This document shows, in pieces, positions 1 through 9,229 of a stretch of DNA of 64,000 bases; positions within the stretch are counted from its first letter, which is position 1, and every line of letters starts with the position of its first letter. The translations under genes were made by a program, and so were the position numbers. The notes below the pieces were generated by a model. That model was given only the letters and a program-made list of their open reading frames with translations, did no database searches and was not told where the DNA came from. This stretch comes from Verrucomicrobiales bacterium (GTDB taxonomy: Bacteria > Verrucomicrobiota > Verrucomicrobiia > Verrucomicrobiales > DEV007), in contig JAEUHH010000107.1 of the NCBI GenBank assembly GCA_016795505.1, forward strand, positions 41,061 to 105,060, read 5' to 3'.

Positions 1-591
1 TGGATCATGAATGTCACCGCCCTGCCCTTGCCCTGGAGTCATGGCACCGGCGGCGACATCTGGGTGCATCACGGCTTTCAGACCCTGTTCGACCGGCTTT
101 GGCCGCGTCTGGAGCCAGCTCTTGCCGACGTTGATGGCCCGCTCCACCTCACCGGGCACAGCCTCGGCGGTGCCTTTGCCACGCTCGCCGCCGCCCTCGT
201 CGGCACGCCGGCGGATTGCCTCGTGACGTTCGGCTCACCCCGCGTGGGTAATCTCGCCTTCGCCCAGGCGCTGGCCGCCCGCGGCATCCCCCACCACCGC
301 GTGGTCAACAGCCGCGACATCGTCACCCAGTTGCCCCGGCGCGAACCACGGCTGCGGCAATTCGACTACCGGCACACCGTCCCACCGATCCTGCTGGGCG
401 AAGCGCCCGGCTCCGTTCACTTCGGCAACCTGCCCGAAGGCGAATCCGGCCCGGATTGGGACCCGGAAAAGCCGCTGACCTGGTTGGGAAGGAAATTCCA
501 CGGCTCCAAGCCGCCCGAGGGCGTCCTCGCCCACCTGCCCGTGGCTTACGAGGCAAAACTGGCCCGCCTGGGCGACCAGTCAGGTGGCTGA
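1..591 (+). CDS. Class 3 lipase family protein, 5' truncated by the window edge
   Basis: This is the C-terminal part of an alpha/beta hydrolase of the lipase class 3 family, which hydrolyses lipid esters. The reading frame is open to the left edge, so the true start is probably outside the window; the ATG at 7 is internal to the expected fold. Counting from that Met, the nucleophile elbow GHSLGG puts the catalytic Ser at about 52. An Asp follows in NSRDIVTQLP (family position of the acid), and the late His-x3-Tyr (HLPVAY) fits the catalytic His region. The frame ends at TGA just before a pair of 22-bp GATC repeats. The substrate cannot be told from the sequence, and no signal peptide is visible in the part present. 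Confidence 0.8.
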   Translation, partial: WIMNVTALPLPWSHGTGGDIWVHHGFQTLFDRLWPRLEPALADVDGPLHLTGHSLGGAFATLAAALVGTPADCLVTFGSPRVGNLAFAQALAARGIPHHRVVNSRDIVTQLPRREPRLRQFDYRHTVPPILLGEAPGSVHFGNLPEGESGPDWDPEKPLTWLGRKFHGSKPPEGVLAHLPVAYEAKLARLGDQSGG

Positions 592-596
592 TTTCC

Positions 597-640
597 GATG
601 CAACCCTGTTTGATCGCCGATGCAACAGGGTCTGATCGGA
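597..640. repeat. 22-bp GATC tandem repeat, two units
   Basis: Two adjacent 22-bp units lie between the lipase stop and the pyrC stop. The first has the form with CCCTGTTTGATC and the second the reverse-complement form with CAGGGTCTGATC, so the two orientations are fused head to tail. The same unit recurs at 9153, 21536, 27230, 38384, 43711, 52501 and 62413. Confidence 0.85.
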
Positions 641-644
641 AATC

Positions 645-1940
645 CTAACGCCTCAACAACACCTCGCCGTCGCGGACGACACAGGTGATCTGCCCGTCGA
701 GGGTGCGGTCGATGAAGGGCGTGTTCTGGCTTTTCGACCGCATGAACTCGCGGGTGAAGGTCGTGGTGCGGCCGGTGGCAAAGACGATGAACTCGGCCGC
801 GCCGCCTTCCACCACCGGCACGGGGGCCTGTCCGATGAGGCGGCGGGGCTCGGCGGAGTAGCGGCGGACCAGCAGGTCCCAGCCAAAGCGGCCCGACTGA
901 ATGAAATGGTGGTAAAGCGACACCACGGCGGTCTCCAGCCCGGTGATGCCAAAGGGCGCACTACCGAAATCATTGTGCCGCTTCTCGGCTTCGCTGTGCG
1001 GCGCGTGATCGGTGGCGATCACGTCGAAGACGCCATCGATGAGCCCCTGGAGCAGTCGCGCATTGTCCTCGGCGGTCCGCAGGGGCGGGTTCATCTTGTA
1101 GTTGGTGTCGTAGTCGACGATGTCGTCCTCGTTGAAGATGAGGTGGTGCGGGGCGACCTCGCAGGTGACCCGGACACCATCCTCCTTCGCCCGGCGGATC
1201 GTCTCCATGCCGCGGGCGGTGGTGACGTGCTGGATGTGGACATGCGCGCCGGTGTACTGGGCGATGCGAATGTCGCGGTCGAGGCAGATCTCCTCGCTGA
1301 TGGCGGGAATGCCCGGCAGCCCAAGGCGATAGCTGGCGGGGCCTTCGTTGATGGCTCCCTTGCCACTGAGCGAGGCCACTTCGCAATGGGAGGCGCAGGG
1401 CAGGCCGAAGTCCTTGGCATACTCCATGGCGCGGCGCAGCAGGCGCGGATCGGGCACGGGCGCGCCGTCGTCGGTGAGCATCGGCACGCCCTTGGCGGCC
1501 ATCCCGGCGATGGCGGCGAGTTCCTCCCCGGCCCGGCCCTTGGTGATGCAGCCGGTCTGGAGCACCTGGATGCGGGATTTCGCCGCGGCGATGTCGAGCA
1601 CGGTCTGGACCAGGCCGCCGCTGTCGATGGCAGGGACGGTGTTCGGCATTAGGATCATGCCGGTCACGCCGCCGTTGACCGCCGCCTCGGAGCAGGTTTT
1701 GATGGTTTCCTTGTGCTCCTGTCCGGGCTCGCGGGCGTGGACATGCACGTCGAACATGGCGGGCAGGATCACGCAGCCGGAGCAGTCGATGACATCGGCT
1801 CCGGCCGGCACCGGGATCCCGACGCCGACGCGGGAGATGCGGCCCTTTTCGACCAGCACATCGGCGGTCTGGAGGAAGGGCGATTCCTCGCTGGCAATCT
1901 CGCCGCCGCGGAAGAGGAGTGTGGGTGTGGAGTCGGACAT
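645..1940 (-). CDS. pyrC: Dihydroorotase (PyrC, class I type)
   Basis: This 431-aa cytoplasmic zinc amidohydrolase cyclises carbamoyl-aspartate to dihydroorotate in pyrimidine synthesis. The metal-binding HVH lies at residues 66-68 in the DVHVHAREPG motif, followed by MILMPNT and, in the C-terminal half, the ATDHAPHS motif. The length and the REPG form match class I bacterial dihydroorotases rather than the shorter E. coli type. It is the last gene of a minus-strand run purD-pyrR-pyrB-pyrC, starting 27 bp after pyrB ends, so it is very likely cotranscribed with the preceding step of the pathway. The ATG at 1940 gives a full-length protein. Class I enzymes can associate with aspartate transcarbamoylase, and that gene is next door. 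Confidence 0.95.
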   Translation of the reverse strand: MSDSTPTLLFRGGEIASEESPFLQTADVLVEKGRISRVGVGIPVPAGADVIDCSGCVILPAMFDVHVHAREPGQEHKETIKTCSEAAVNGGVTGMILMPNTVPAIDSGGLVQTVLDIAAAKSRIQVLQTGCITKGRAGEELAAIAGMAAKGVPMLTDDGAPVPDPRLLRRAMEYAKDFGLPCASHCEVASLSGKGAINEGPASYRLGLPGIPAISEEICLDRDIRIAQYTGAHVHIQHVTTARGMETIRRAKEDGVRVTCEVAPHHLIFNEDDIVDYDTNYKMNPPLRTAEDNARLLQGLIDGVFDVIATDHAPHSEAEKRHNDFGSAPFGITGLETAVVSLYHHFIQSGRFGWDLLVRRYSAEPRRLIGQAPVPVVEGGAAEFIVFATGRTTTFTREFMRSKSQNTPFIDRTLDGQITCVVRDGEVLLRR

Positions 1941-1967
1941 GAGGGGGAAAAGTGCCGGGGTTCGGGT

Positions 1968-2927
1968 TCAGCCCTTCGGGTTTCTCAGCTCCGTGTCCGG
2001 CAGGAGCCAGTAAAGGACGGCCATGCGCACGGCGATGCCGTTCTCCACCTGCTGGTTGATGAGGCTGCGCTCGTAGGTCATGGCATCGTCCACGATCTCG
2101 ACGCCGCGGTTCACGGGTCCGGGATGCATCAGCCAGGTGCCCTCGTCGGCGAGCCGGCGGTAGCGGTCGGTCGTCAGCCCGTAAACGCGGTGGTATTCGC
2201 CGAGGCTGGGGAAGAACGGCTCGCCCTGGCGCTCCAATTGGACGCGGAGCAGATAGACCACGTCGGGCTGCCAGGCAAAGGCCTCGTCCCAGGTGCGAAA
2301 GCCGCGCATGAAGTCGTGCCGGGCGGGAGGCACCAGCGTCGACGGCCCCAGCACGCCGACCTGGAGACCGAGCTTGTGCAGGATGGTGCTGGTGGATCGG
2401 GCGACGCGGGAGTGCAGGATGTCACCGACGATGAGCACCTTCTTGCCGCTGGTCTCGGGAAAGACCTCGCGGAGGGTGAACATGTCGAGCAGGGCCTGGG
2501 TGGGATGGGCGTGGAATCCGTCGCCGGCGTTCACCACCGACGCGCGGGTGTGTTTGGCGATCAGGTTGGGTATGCCGGCGGCGCCGTGGCGGATGACGAT
2601 GTAGTCGGTCCGCATGGCCTGGAGGGTGTCGATGGTGTCGATGATCGACTCGCCCTTCACCACAGAGGACTGGGAGACGGTGAAGTTCGTCACGTCGGCG
2701 GAGAGCCGGCTGGCGGCCACTTCGAAGGAGGAACTGGTGCGGGTGCTGGGCTCGTAGAAGAGGTTGAGCACCGTCTTGCCCCGCAGCGCCGGCACCTTCT
2801 TCACCGAGCGTTTGAAAAGCTCCTTGAAAGGAATGGCCGTTTTCAACAGATGCTCGATCTCCTCGACCGACAGGCTGGCGATGTCGAGCAGGTCCTTGCG
2901 GGACGGTATGCGTTTGTCGTCGCTCAT
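1968..2927 (-). CDS. pyrB: Aspartate carbamoyltransferase catalytic chain
   Basis: This 319-aa enzyme transfers the carbamoyl group from carbamoyl phosphate to aspartate, the first committed step of pyrimidine synthesis. The carbamoyl-phosphate signature FYEPSTRTSSSFE is at residues 58-69, HPTQALLD lies near residue 141, and the late LMHPGPVNRGVEI loop is the aspartate-binding region. Its ATG directly abuts the TAA stop of pyrR, implying translational coupling. No pyrI regulatory chain is present nearby, which fits the PyrR-regulated pyrBC layout known from Gram-positive and many other bacteria. Confidence 0.96.
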   Translation of the reverse strand: MSDDKRIPSRKDLLDIASLSVEEIEHLLKTAIPFKELFKRSVKKVPALRGKTVLNLFYEPSTRTSSSFEVAASRLSADVTNFTVSQSSVVKGESIIDTIDTLQAMRTDYIVIRHGAAGIPNLIAKHTRASVVNAGDGFHAHPTQALLDMFTLREVFPETSGKKVLIVGDILHSRVARSTSTILHKLGLQVGVLGPSTLVPPARHDFMRGFRTWDEAFAWQPDVVYLLRVQLERQGEPFFPSLGEYHRVYGLTTDRYRRLADEGTWLMHPGPVNRGVEIVDDAMTYERSLINQQVENGIAVRMAVLYWLLPDTELRNPKG

Positions 2928-3473
2928 TTATTTGGATACAAAGACGCCCTCCTGGTCATCGTTTTCGCGGAAGCGGACTTTCACATACTGCCCGCGGTGG
3001 GTGGCCAGGGTGAGTCCGACGTAATCGGGCTGGATGGGCAGTTCGCGGCAGCCGCGGTCGACGAGGACGGCGAGTTCGACCTTGGCGGGCCGGCCGTAGT
3101 CCATCAGCCCGTCGAGCGCCGCGCGGGTGGTGCGGCCGGTGAAGATGACCTCGTCGAAGAGAATGACGCGCGTGTCGTCGAGGGCGAACGGAATATCCGA
3201 GGTCTGCAAGGTAGGCAGCAGGTCGCCGAGATTGTCGAGGTCGTCGCGGTAGAGGGAGATGTCGAGGGTGCCGACGGGGACCTCCTGGCCAACTTCCTTC
3301 AGCACGGCGGCCACGCGGTTCGCCAGGGTGACGCCGCGGGTGTAGATACCGATCAGGGCCGGCACATCCTGACGGCAGGTCTCGAGGATCTCATAGGCCA
3401 GACGCCGCACCGTGTTGGCGATGTCGGTCTCGCCAAGGATCTGTTCGGTCGCGGGTGAGGGCGTCTCGCTCAA
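2928..3473 (-). CDS. pyrR: Bifunctional pyrimidine regulator / uracil phosphoribosyltransferase PyrR
   Basis: PyrR proteins bind pyr mRNA in response to UMP and usually retain uracil phosphoribosyltransferase activity. The PRPP loop VILFDEVIFTGRTTRAAL lies at residues 103-120, with Glu where many family members have a second Asp. The only in-frame ATG (3659) would overlap purD by 64 bp and add about 62 residues of Pro/Arg-rich sequence unlike PyrR. A TTG at 3473 gives 181 residues, the normal family length, starting just before the conserved ILGETDIANTVRRLAYEI segment, so I prefer it. It lacks a clear Shine-Dalgarno sequence; an AGGAGG lies about 100 bp upstream with no standard start after it. 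The 122 bp between purD and this start could hold a leader element, but I cannot delimit one. Confidence 0.85.
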   Translation of the reverse strand: MSETPSPATEQILGETDIANTVRRLAYEILETCRQDVPALIGIYTRGVTLANRVAAVLKEVGQEVPVGTLDISLYRDDLDNLGDLLPTLQTSDIPFALDDTRVILFDEVIFTGRTTRAALDGLMDYGRPAKVELAVLVDRGCRELPIQPDYVGLTLATHRGQYVKVRFRENDDQEGVFVSK

Positions 3474-3595
3474 GGCGTGGTGTGGCTGGGAAGTTGGTTC
3501 CGACCGATGCGGGGCGGGCGGTGTGTCACGATCGGTTCTCTTGGGGAATATGGGCCGTTCCTCCTGAAAAGGCTGACAAAAATCGTTTTCGTCAT

Positions 3596-4855
3596 TCAAA
3601 AATTCCTCGTTCCAATGTCGCGGCGGCGCTGCATGCCGTCGAACGCGATCTTGTCGCACTCGCGATAGACATTCGCAACCGCTTCGGCGCGGGTGGCGCC
3701 ACTGGCTGCGACCACCAGCACGCGTCCGCCGGCGGTCTCGAAGTCGCCGGCCGCATTCAGCCGCGTCCCGGCATGGAAAACGCGGGCATTTTCCACCGCA
3801 TCGAGCCCGCGGATGGTATCGCCGCTACGGGCCGAAGCCGGGTAGCCGGCGGAGGCCGACACGACGCAGATGCTCCAGCCGGGCCGGAAGCCGATCAGGT
3901 CGGACTGGAGATTTCCCCGCGCGCCCTCGAAGACATACTGCGCGAAGTCGCCAGTGATCATCGGCAGCACCGCCTCGGCCTCGGGATCGCCGAAGCGGCA
4001 GTTGTATTCGAGCATCTTCGGGCCATCGGCGGTCAGCATGAGGCCGAAATAGAGAAATCCGCGGTAGGGCAGCCCGTCGCGCTGCAGCCCCTCCACGGTG
4101 GGCCGCACCACCGCCCGGTCAATCCACTCGCGCAGGCCGGCGCCCTCGGTCTCGAACATTTCCAACGAACTCACCGCGCCCATCCCACCGGTGTTCGGGC
4201 CTTCATCGCCCTCGAAGATGCGCTTGTAGTCGCGGGCCGGGGCGAGAATCTGGTAATCGGCATCGACCACGGAGACAAAGATGGAAATCTCGGGGCCCTG
4301 GAGGAATTCCTCCACTAGCAGGCGACCGGGACCGAACTTCCGCTGCACCAGCACTTCGTCGAGAAAGGCTTCGGCCGACGCTTCGTCGGGACACACCGCC
4401 ACGCCCTTGCCGGCGGCCAGACCGTCGAATTTCAGCACGGTGGGATATTTTCCCGCGATCGCCACACGGGCGGCCTCGATCGATTCCACGGCCGCGTAGC
4501 CACCGGTGGGAATGCCGTGGCGGACCATGAACTCCTTGGCAAATTCCTTGCTCGCCTCGAGCTGGGCAGCCTCGCGCGGCGGTCCCCAGCAGGGAATGCC
4601 GACCCGCGCGCAGGCATTGGCGAGGCCCTCGCCGGTGACGAGATAGCTTTCCTCACCCGCCACGCAGAGGTCGATGCCCTCGGCGACGAGAAAGTCGATC
4701 AGCGAGGGCAGATCCGTCGCGGGAGTGGGCCGGGCGAGGCGGAAAATGGCATCGCTGCCGGGAAAGGCATACAGCTCGGGTGCTGACGGCGACTCCTGGA
4801 GTGCCGTGATGATGGCGTGTTCGCGACCGCCCTTGCCGACTACGAGGATCTTCAT
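3596..4855 (-). CDS. purD: Phosphoribosylamine-glycine ligase
   Basis: This 419-aa ATP-grasp enzyme joins glycine to 5-phosphoribosylamine in purine synthesis. The N-terminus MKILVVGKGGREHAI is the family signature. VLKFDGLAAGKGVAVC marks the ATP-grasp region, NTGGMGAVSS the family loop, and EYNCRFGDPEAEAVLP the metal/ATP-binding C-terminal motif. Length is normal. It is the first gene of the run ending with pyrC. Purine and pyrimidine genes thus sit side by side, though the 122-bp gap before pyrR may hold a separate promoter. The 69 bp upstream, before the glpK stop, show nothing I can name. Confidence 0.95.
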   Translation of the reverse strand: MKILVVGKGGREHAIITALQESPSAPELYAFPGSDAIFRLARPTPATDLPSLIDFLVAEGIDLCVAGEESYLVTGEGLANACARVGIPCWGPPREAAQLEASKEFAKEFMVRHGIPTGGYAAVESIEAARVAIAGKYPTVLKFDGLAAGKGVAVCPDEASAEAFLDEVLVQRKFGPGRLLVEEFLQGPEISIFVSVVDADYQILAPARDYKRIFEGDEGPNTGGMGAVSSLEMFETEGAGLREWIDRAVVRPTVEGLQRDGLPYRGFLYFGLMLTADGPKMLEYNCRFGDPEAEAVLPMITGDFAQYVFEGARGNLQSDLIGFRPGWSICVVSASAGYPASARSGDTIRGLDAVENARVFHAGTRLNAAGDFETAGGRVLVVAASGATRAEAVANVYRECDKIAFDGMQRRRDIGTRNF

Positions 4856-4924
4856 GCGTGCTTCCGCACTTAGCGCGGGGCGGCACGGGGCGCAAGCGGG
4901 GATTGGCCGCCCGGCGGCATCGGC

Positions 4925-6412
4925 TCACTCCGCCCAGCCTTTGCTCCGCTCGACCGCGCGGGACCAGCCGCGGCGCATCGCTTCCGCATCCGCGGCAGGC
5001 CGCTGGGGGGCAAACCGGGTGTCCACCTGCCAGTGGCTGGCGATCTCCTCCCGACCCGACCACACCCCGACCGCCAGACCCGCCAGATAGGCGGCGCCGA
5101 GGGCGGTCGTCTCGACGCAGGTGGGCCGCACCACACCGCGCTGGAGCAGGTCGGCCTGGATCTGCATCAGCAGGTCGCTGCGGGCGGCGCCGCCATCGAC
5201 GCGCAACTCCGCCAGGTCGATGCCCGAGTCGCGCTCCATGCAGCCGATCAGGTCGGCGCTCTGGAGGGCGATGCTTTCCAGGGCCGCGCGGCAGAAATGG
5301 GCGCGATTCGTGCCCCGCGTCATCCCAAAAGCCGCCCCACGTGCATAGGGATCCCAATGCGGCGCCCCCAGACCGGCAAAAGCCGGCACCAGATAGAGCC
5401 CGTTCGCATCCGGCACCGTCGCGGCGACCTCGTCGCACTCGCGCGCACTGCCGATCATCCGCAATTCGTCGCGCAGCCACTGGATCACCGCGCCGCCGAT
5501 GAAAACGGAACCCTCCAACGCATACTCGACTCGTCCGCCGATGCTCGACGCGATGGTGGTGAGCAGATTGTTCCGCGAGGGCACGGGCGTCTCCCCCGTG
5601 TTCATCAGCAGGAAACAACCGGTGCCATAGGTGTTCTTGGCCATCCCCGGCGCGAAACACGCCTGCCCGAACAGCGCCGCCTGCTGGTCGCCGGCATTGC
5701 CCGCGATGGGAATGCCGTTCAGTTCGGCGATGCCTGCCACTTCACCCACCACTTCGCTGGAGCCCGTGACTGTCGGCAGCAGGGCGCGGGGAATGTCCAG
5801 CGCCGCGAGACAATCCTCGTCCCAGGCCGCCGAAGCCAGCCCGAGCAGCAGGGTGCGGCTGGCATTGGTCGCATCCGTCGCATGAACCCGCCCGGCGGTG
5901 AGATTCCAGATCAGCCACGAATCGATGGTGCCGAACGCCAGTTCCCCCGCCTCGGCCCGCGCCCGGGCGCCCGGCACCTGGTCGAGGATCCAGCGCACCT
6001 TTGTGCCGCTGAAATAGGGATCGATCCGCAGACCGGTCCGCTCGATGAAAAGCGCCTCGCTGCCCGCGGCTTTCATCGACCCACAAAAATCCGACGTGCG
6101 CCGGTCCTGCCACACGATCGCCGGATGGATCGGTACTCCGGTGCGGCGGTCCCACACCACGGTGGTCTCCCGTTGATTGGTGATGCCGATGCCGGCGATG
6201 TCACCCCGCTGGAGCCCTGACCGGGCCAGCGCCTCGATGGCCACGGCCCGCTGATTTTCCCAAATTTCCTGCGCATCATGCTCCACCCAGCCGGCTTGGG
6301 GATAAAACTGCCGGTGTTCCCGCTGGGCCACCGCCACGGGAGAGCCGTGCTCGTCAAACACGATGGCGCGGGAGCTGGTGGTGCCTTGATCGAGGGAGAG
6401 CAGGTGTTTCAT
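4925..6412 (-). CDS. glpK: Glycerol kinase
   Basis: This 495-aa FGGY-family sugar kinase phosphorylates glycerol to sn-glycerol 3-phosphate in the cytoplasm. The N-terminal phosphate loop [17 protein letters not shown], the substrate motif [23 protein letters not shown], and the later [13 protein letters not shown] segment are all diagnostic. Length equals the family norm of about 500 residues. No glpF or glpD is adjacent, so it appears to be a lone gene. It is divergent from the exported amidohydrolase at 6572, and the 159-bp gap between them should carry both promoters, but none is convincing by eye. Confidence 0.95.
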   Translation of the reverse strand: MKHLLSLDQGTTSSRAIVFDEHGSPVAVAQREHRQFYPQAGWVEHDAQEIWENQRAVAIEALARSGLQRGDIAGIGITNQRETTVVWDRRTGVPIHPAIVWQDRRTSDFCGSMKAAGSEALFIERTGLRIDPYFSGTKVRWILDQVPGARARAEAGELAFGTIDSWLIWNLTAGRVHATDATNASRTLLLGLASAAWDEDCLAALDIPRALLPTVTGSSEVVGEVAGIAELNGIPIAGNAGDQQAALFGQACFAPGMAKNTYGTGCFLLMNTGETPVPSRNNLLTTIASSIGGRVEYALEGSVFIGGAVIQWLRDELRMIGSARECDEVAATVPDANGLYLVPAFAGLGAPHWDPYARGAAFGMTRGTNRAHFCRAALESIALQSADLIGCMERDSGIDLAELRVDGGAARSDLLMQIQADLLQRGVVRPTCVETTALGAAYLAGLAVGVWSGREEIASHWQVDTRFAPQRPAADAEAMRRGWSRAVERSKGWAE

Positions 6413-6571
6413 GGGGTTGGGCGGGGATGGGTGAATCGCAACGGTCCGGCATCTTGACGGAAATCCACCCGCCTGTCCATCCCGCGGCGCGATCGGGTAT
6501 GGCTTTTCCCCTTTTCAAGAGTCGGGAAGTCCCGTTTCCTGAGGCATCGAACGCCCATCCCCCACCCGACC

Positions 6572-7513
6572 ATGACCAACCGCCGCGACTTCCTCAAAAC
6601 CTCCGGTGCCGCCAGTGCCGCCCTGCTCGGTGCCACCGCGCCCCTCGCCGCCGCCGAGAAACCCGGCCGCATCATCGACTGCCACACCCATTTCTACGAT
6701 CCCACCCGCCCCGAGGGCGTGCCCTGGCCCGGCAAAGGCACCCCTCTCTACCGCCGCGTCCTGCCCGATGACTGGATGGCCATCGCCGGACCGCACGGCG
6801 TCACCGAGACGGTCGTGGTCGAAGCCAGCCCGTGGGTCGAGGACAACCAGTTCCTCCTCGATCTCGCGGCCAAGGACAAACGCCTGCTCGGCATCATCGG
6901 CAATCTCGACCCGGCCTCGCCCGACTTCGCAGCGAATGTGAAACGCTTCGCCGCCAACCCGCTCTACCGGGGCATCCGCATCGCCTCGGCCAAGGCCGCG
7001 CTGCCCGAGAACGCCGCCGCCTACTCCGCCGGCCTGAAAGAACTCGCCGCCCACGACCTGGTCCTCGACATCAACGGCGGTCCCGCCACCCCCGGCATCG
7101 CCGCCACCCTGGCCCGGCAGCACCCCGACCTCACCGTCATCGTCAACCACTGCGGAAATCCCGGCGACGCCGCCAAGCCCCTGCCCGACGAGTGGAAAGC
7201 CGGCATCGCCGCCGCCGCCGCGCTGCCCAATGTGTTCTGCAAAGTCTCCGCCCTCGTCGAAGGCGTCCGCGGCGAGCCCGGCAAGGCGCCGACCGACCCC
7301 GGCTACTACCTGCCCATCCTCGACACCCTCTGGCAGGCCTTCGGCCAGGATCGGCTCATCTACGGCAGCAACTGGCCCGTCTCCGACCGCGGCGCGCCCT
7401 ACGCGACCGTCATCGACATCGTGAAGGCCTACTTCGGGGGCAAAGGCGACGCCGCCTCCGAGGCTTACTTTTGGAAGAATTCCCGCACCGCCTACCGCTG
7501 GCAGGAACGCTGA
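6572..7513 (+). CDS. Tat-exported amidohydrolase (amidohydrolase 2 family)
   Basis: This 313-aa protein starts with a twin-arginine signal (RRDFLKT, then an alanine-rich stretch ending near LAAAE), so it is exported folded. The mature part begins IIDCHTHFYDP, the DxHxH strand of metal-dependent TIM-barrel hydrolases. VIVNHCGNP and the late IYGSNWPVSD supply further His and Asp ligands typical of the amidohydrolase 2 (PF04909) family. Relatives act as lactonases or decarboxylases, and the substrate here is unknown. The next gene begins 18 bp downstream and is also Tat-exported, so the two probably form an operon. Confidence 0.8.
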   Translation: MTNRRDFLKTSGAASAALLGATAPLAAAEKPGRIIDCHTHFYDPTRPEGVPWPGKGTPLYRRVLPDDWMAIAGPHGVTETVVVEASPWVEDNQFLLDLAAKDKRLLGIIGNLDPASPDFAANVKRFAANPLYRGIRIASAKAALPENAAAYSAGLKELAAHDLVLDINGGPATPGIAATLARQHPDLTVIVNHCGNPGDAAKPLPDEWKAGIAAAAALPNVFCKVSALVEGVRGEPGKAPTDPGYYLPILDTLWQAFGQDRLIYGSNWPVSDRGAPYATVIDIVKAYFGGKGDAASEAYFWKNSRTAYRWQER

Positions 7514-7531
7514 TTCCCCACCCGCTCCGAC

Positions 7532-8794
7532 ATGCTCCCCACCCGCCGCCATTTTCTCCGGCAGACCACCGTGGCCGGCGCCTCGGCCGTCGGCTTGGCC
7601 GCTTTCCCCCGCCCGGCCCGCGCCGCGAAGCCGTCACCCGCGCCGGTGCGCGCCATCACTCGCGGACCGGGGCATCATTGGTTTGGCTACTACGACAAGC
7701 TTCAGTTCGACCCCACCGACCGCTTTGTCCTCGGCATGCGGGTCGGCTTCGAGCACCGCACCCCGGCGCCCGATGATGTCATCGAGATCGGCATGGTCGA
7801 CCTGGAGGAAAAGGACCGCTGGATCCCCCTCGGCGAGAGCCGCGCCTGGAACTGGCAGCAGGGCTGCATGCTCCAGTGGCTGCCCGGCAGCCCATCGACC
7901 GTGCTGTGGAACGACCGCGAGAAAGACCGCTTCGTCTGTCACCTCCTCGACGTGAACACCGGCGAGCGCCGCACCGTGCCGCACGCGATCTACTCCGTCA
8001 GCCCCGATGGCCGGTCGGCCGTCACCGCCGACTTCGCCCGCATCGCCGACGTGCGCCCCGGCTACGGCTATGCCGGCCTGAAAGACACCCGCGCCGACCA
8101 ACTCGCGCCCGACGACACCGGGCTCTTCCACGTCGATCTCATCACCGGCGAGTCGCGGCTCATCATTTCCATCGCCCACGTCGCCGCGCTCGGCGAGATC
8201 CCGAAGGCCGCGCCGGACATCAAGCATTACTTCAATCACCTCCTCTACAATCCCGACGGCACCCGTTTCATCGCCCTGCATCGCTGGCGCTACCCCGATG
8301 GCAGCCGCCTGACCCGCCTGCTCACCGCCGCGCCCGACGGATCGGACATCCGGCTCGTCATCCCGAACGGCTATGCCTCGCATTTCATCTGGCGCGACCC
8401 CGCGCACCTTCTGTCCCAGGCCCGCGGATGGCTCGGCAACGACGCGTGGGGCAATTTCCTCTTCGCCGATCGGGAAGGCGGCGTCATCGAGGAGATCGGT
8501 CGCGGTGTGCTCGATCCCGGCGGCCATTTCACCTACCTGCGCCGCGGCGAATGGCTCCTCAGCGACACCTATCCGCTGGGACCGGAGCGCTTCCAGACGC
8601 CCCACCTGTATCATCTCGCCAGTGGCCGGCGCCTCGACCTCGGCGACTTCCCCTCGCCGCCCGCCTACACCGGCGAATGGCGCGTCGACACCCATCCCCG
8701 CCTCAACCGCGCCGAGACCCGTGTCTGCATCGATTCCGCCCACGGCGGCAGCGGACGCCAACTCCATCTGATCGACATCGAAGGCCTCGCTTGA
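7532..8794 (+). CDS. Tat-exported beta-propeller-like protein (oligogalacturonate lyase-like or PD40 type)
   Basis: This 420-aa exported protein has a Tat signal (TRRHFLRQ followed by a hydrophobic stretch to about residue 32). The mature sequence has repeated blade-like strands with Asp-rich turns (FDPTDRFVLG, SPDGRSAVTADF, YNPDGTRFIALH), as in TolB/PD40 propellers and the periplasmic oligogalacturonate lyase family. The motif GHHWFGYYDK near the N-terminus is distinctive. I do not recognise a catalytic site with certainty. It follows the exported amidohydrolase by 18 bp and likely shares its transcript, suggesting a joint role in extracytoplasmic substrate breakdown. Confidence 0.6.
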   Translation: MLPTRRHFLRQTTVAGASAVGLAAFPRPARAAKPSPAPVRAITRGPGHHWFGYYDKLQFDPTDRFVLGMRVGFEHRTPAPDDVIEIGMVDLEEKDRWIPLGESRAWNWQQGCMLQWLPGSPSTVLWNDREKDRFVCHLLDVNTGERRTVPHAIYSVSPDGRSAVTADFARIADVRPGYGYAGLKDTRADQLAPDDTGLFHVDLITGESRLIISIAHVAALGEIPKAAPDIKHYFNHLLYNPDGTRFIALHRWRYPDGSRLTRLLTAAPDGSDIRLVIPNGYASHFIWRDPAHLLSQARGWLGNDAWGNFLFADREGGVIEEIGRGVLDPGGHFTYLRRGEWLLSDTYPLGPERFQTPHLYHLASGRRLDLGDFPSPPAYTGEWRVDTHPRLNRAETRVCIDSAHGGSGRQLHLIDIEGLA

Positions 8795-8862
8795 TCTCCA
8801 GCAGCCCGGAGCCCGCCCTGCCAGCCGCCCGGGACCCGATGCGAAAAGGCCGAGAAAAGCCC

Positions 8863-8891
8863 TTGCAAAACCCTTTCGCCCCGACACATTA
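8863..8891 (+). promoter_or_regulatory. Candidate sigma-70 promoter for tRNA-Tyr
   Basis: TTGCAA at 8863-8868 and ACATTA at 8886-8891 are separated by 17 bp and lie 46 bp before the mature tRNA 5' end. The spacing is ideal and the -35 box is good, but this is a by-eye match only. Confidence 0.4.
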
Positions 8892-8937
8892 CCGGCTCGC
8901 GACAGACGGCGGTCAGACCACCCGCCGGAGCGATTCT

Positions 8938-9022
8938 GGGTAGGTTCCGGAGCGGTCAAACGGGGCAGACTGTAAATCTGTTGGCTATGCCTTCGAAGGT
9001 TCGAATCCTTCCCTGCCCACCA
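8938..9022 (+). tRNA. tRNA-Tyr (anticodon GTA)
   Basis: The acceptor stem GGGTAGG pairs fully with CCTGCCC at 9012-9018, allowing one G-U pair. The discriminator A and CCA (9020-9022) are encoded. The anticodon stem-loop CAGACTGTAAATCTG gives GTA, and the T arm is GAAGGTTCGAATCCTTC. A long variable arm between the anticodon and T arms gives the 85-nt class II form expected for bacterial tRNA-Tyr. It stands alone, followed by a repeat-rich gap and then the convergent type I restriction-modification locus. Confidence 0.95.
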
Positions 9023-9032
9023 CTTTCTTTCC

Positions 9033-9055
9033 GCCTCAATCCGTTCGGTTGAGGC
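9033..9055 (+). terminator. Possible hairpin terminator after tRNA-Tyr
   Basis: GCCTCAA at 9033-9039 pairs with TTGAGGC at 9049-9055, leaving a 9-nt loop. There is no T-run after the stem, so it would be a weak intrinsic terminator or only a transcript-end hairpin. Confidence 0.25.
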
Positions 9056-9152
9056 CTCCCGGAAAAAGCCATCCCCGGATTTTCCACCGTCCTTTCGATG
9101 CCTCCAACTCGAAAGCCGCAGCGGCGCCCGGTTCAGGCTCGGGCGGGTTTCC

Positions 9153-9218
9153 GATCAGACCGGGTTCCGTCGGAGAGGAGACAGGGTTCGATCGGAGAGG
9201 CAAGAGGGTTGGATCGGA
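9153..9218. repeat. 22-bp GATC tandem repeat, three diverged units
   Basis: Three 22-bp units in register begin GATCAGACC, GAGGAGACA and GAGGCAAGA and each ends in TCGGA. They sit just beyond the hsdM stop. They are the most degenerate members of the family first seen at 597. Confidence 0.65.
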
Positions 9219-9229
9219 GAGTCGCGAAA

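Noticed and set aside
1713..3458. A 581-codon open frame opposite pyrC, pyrB and pyrR
   Set aside because: It runs antisense across three certain genes and has the same composition bias as other shadow frames.
2928..3659. PyrR starting at the ATG 3659
   Set aside because: It would overlap purD by 64 bp and add about 62 residues unlike any PyrR.
8938..9022. tRNA-Tyr 3' end as an att site with a distal duplicate
   Set aside because: I looked for a copy of the T-arm/acceptor sequence further along the R-M region and saw none; no integrase is present. Island insertion here remains unproven.
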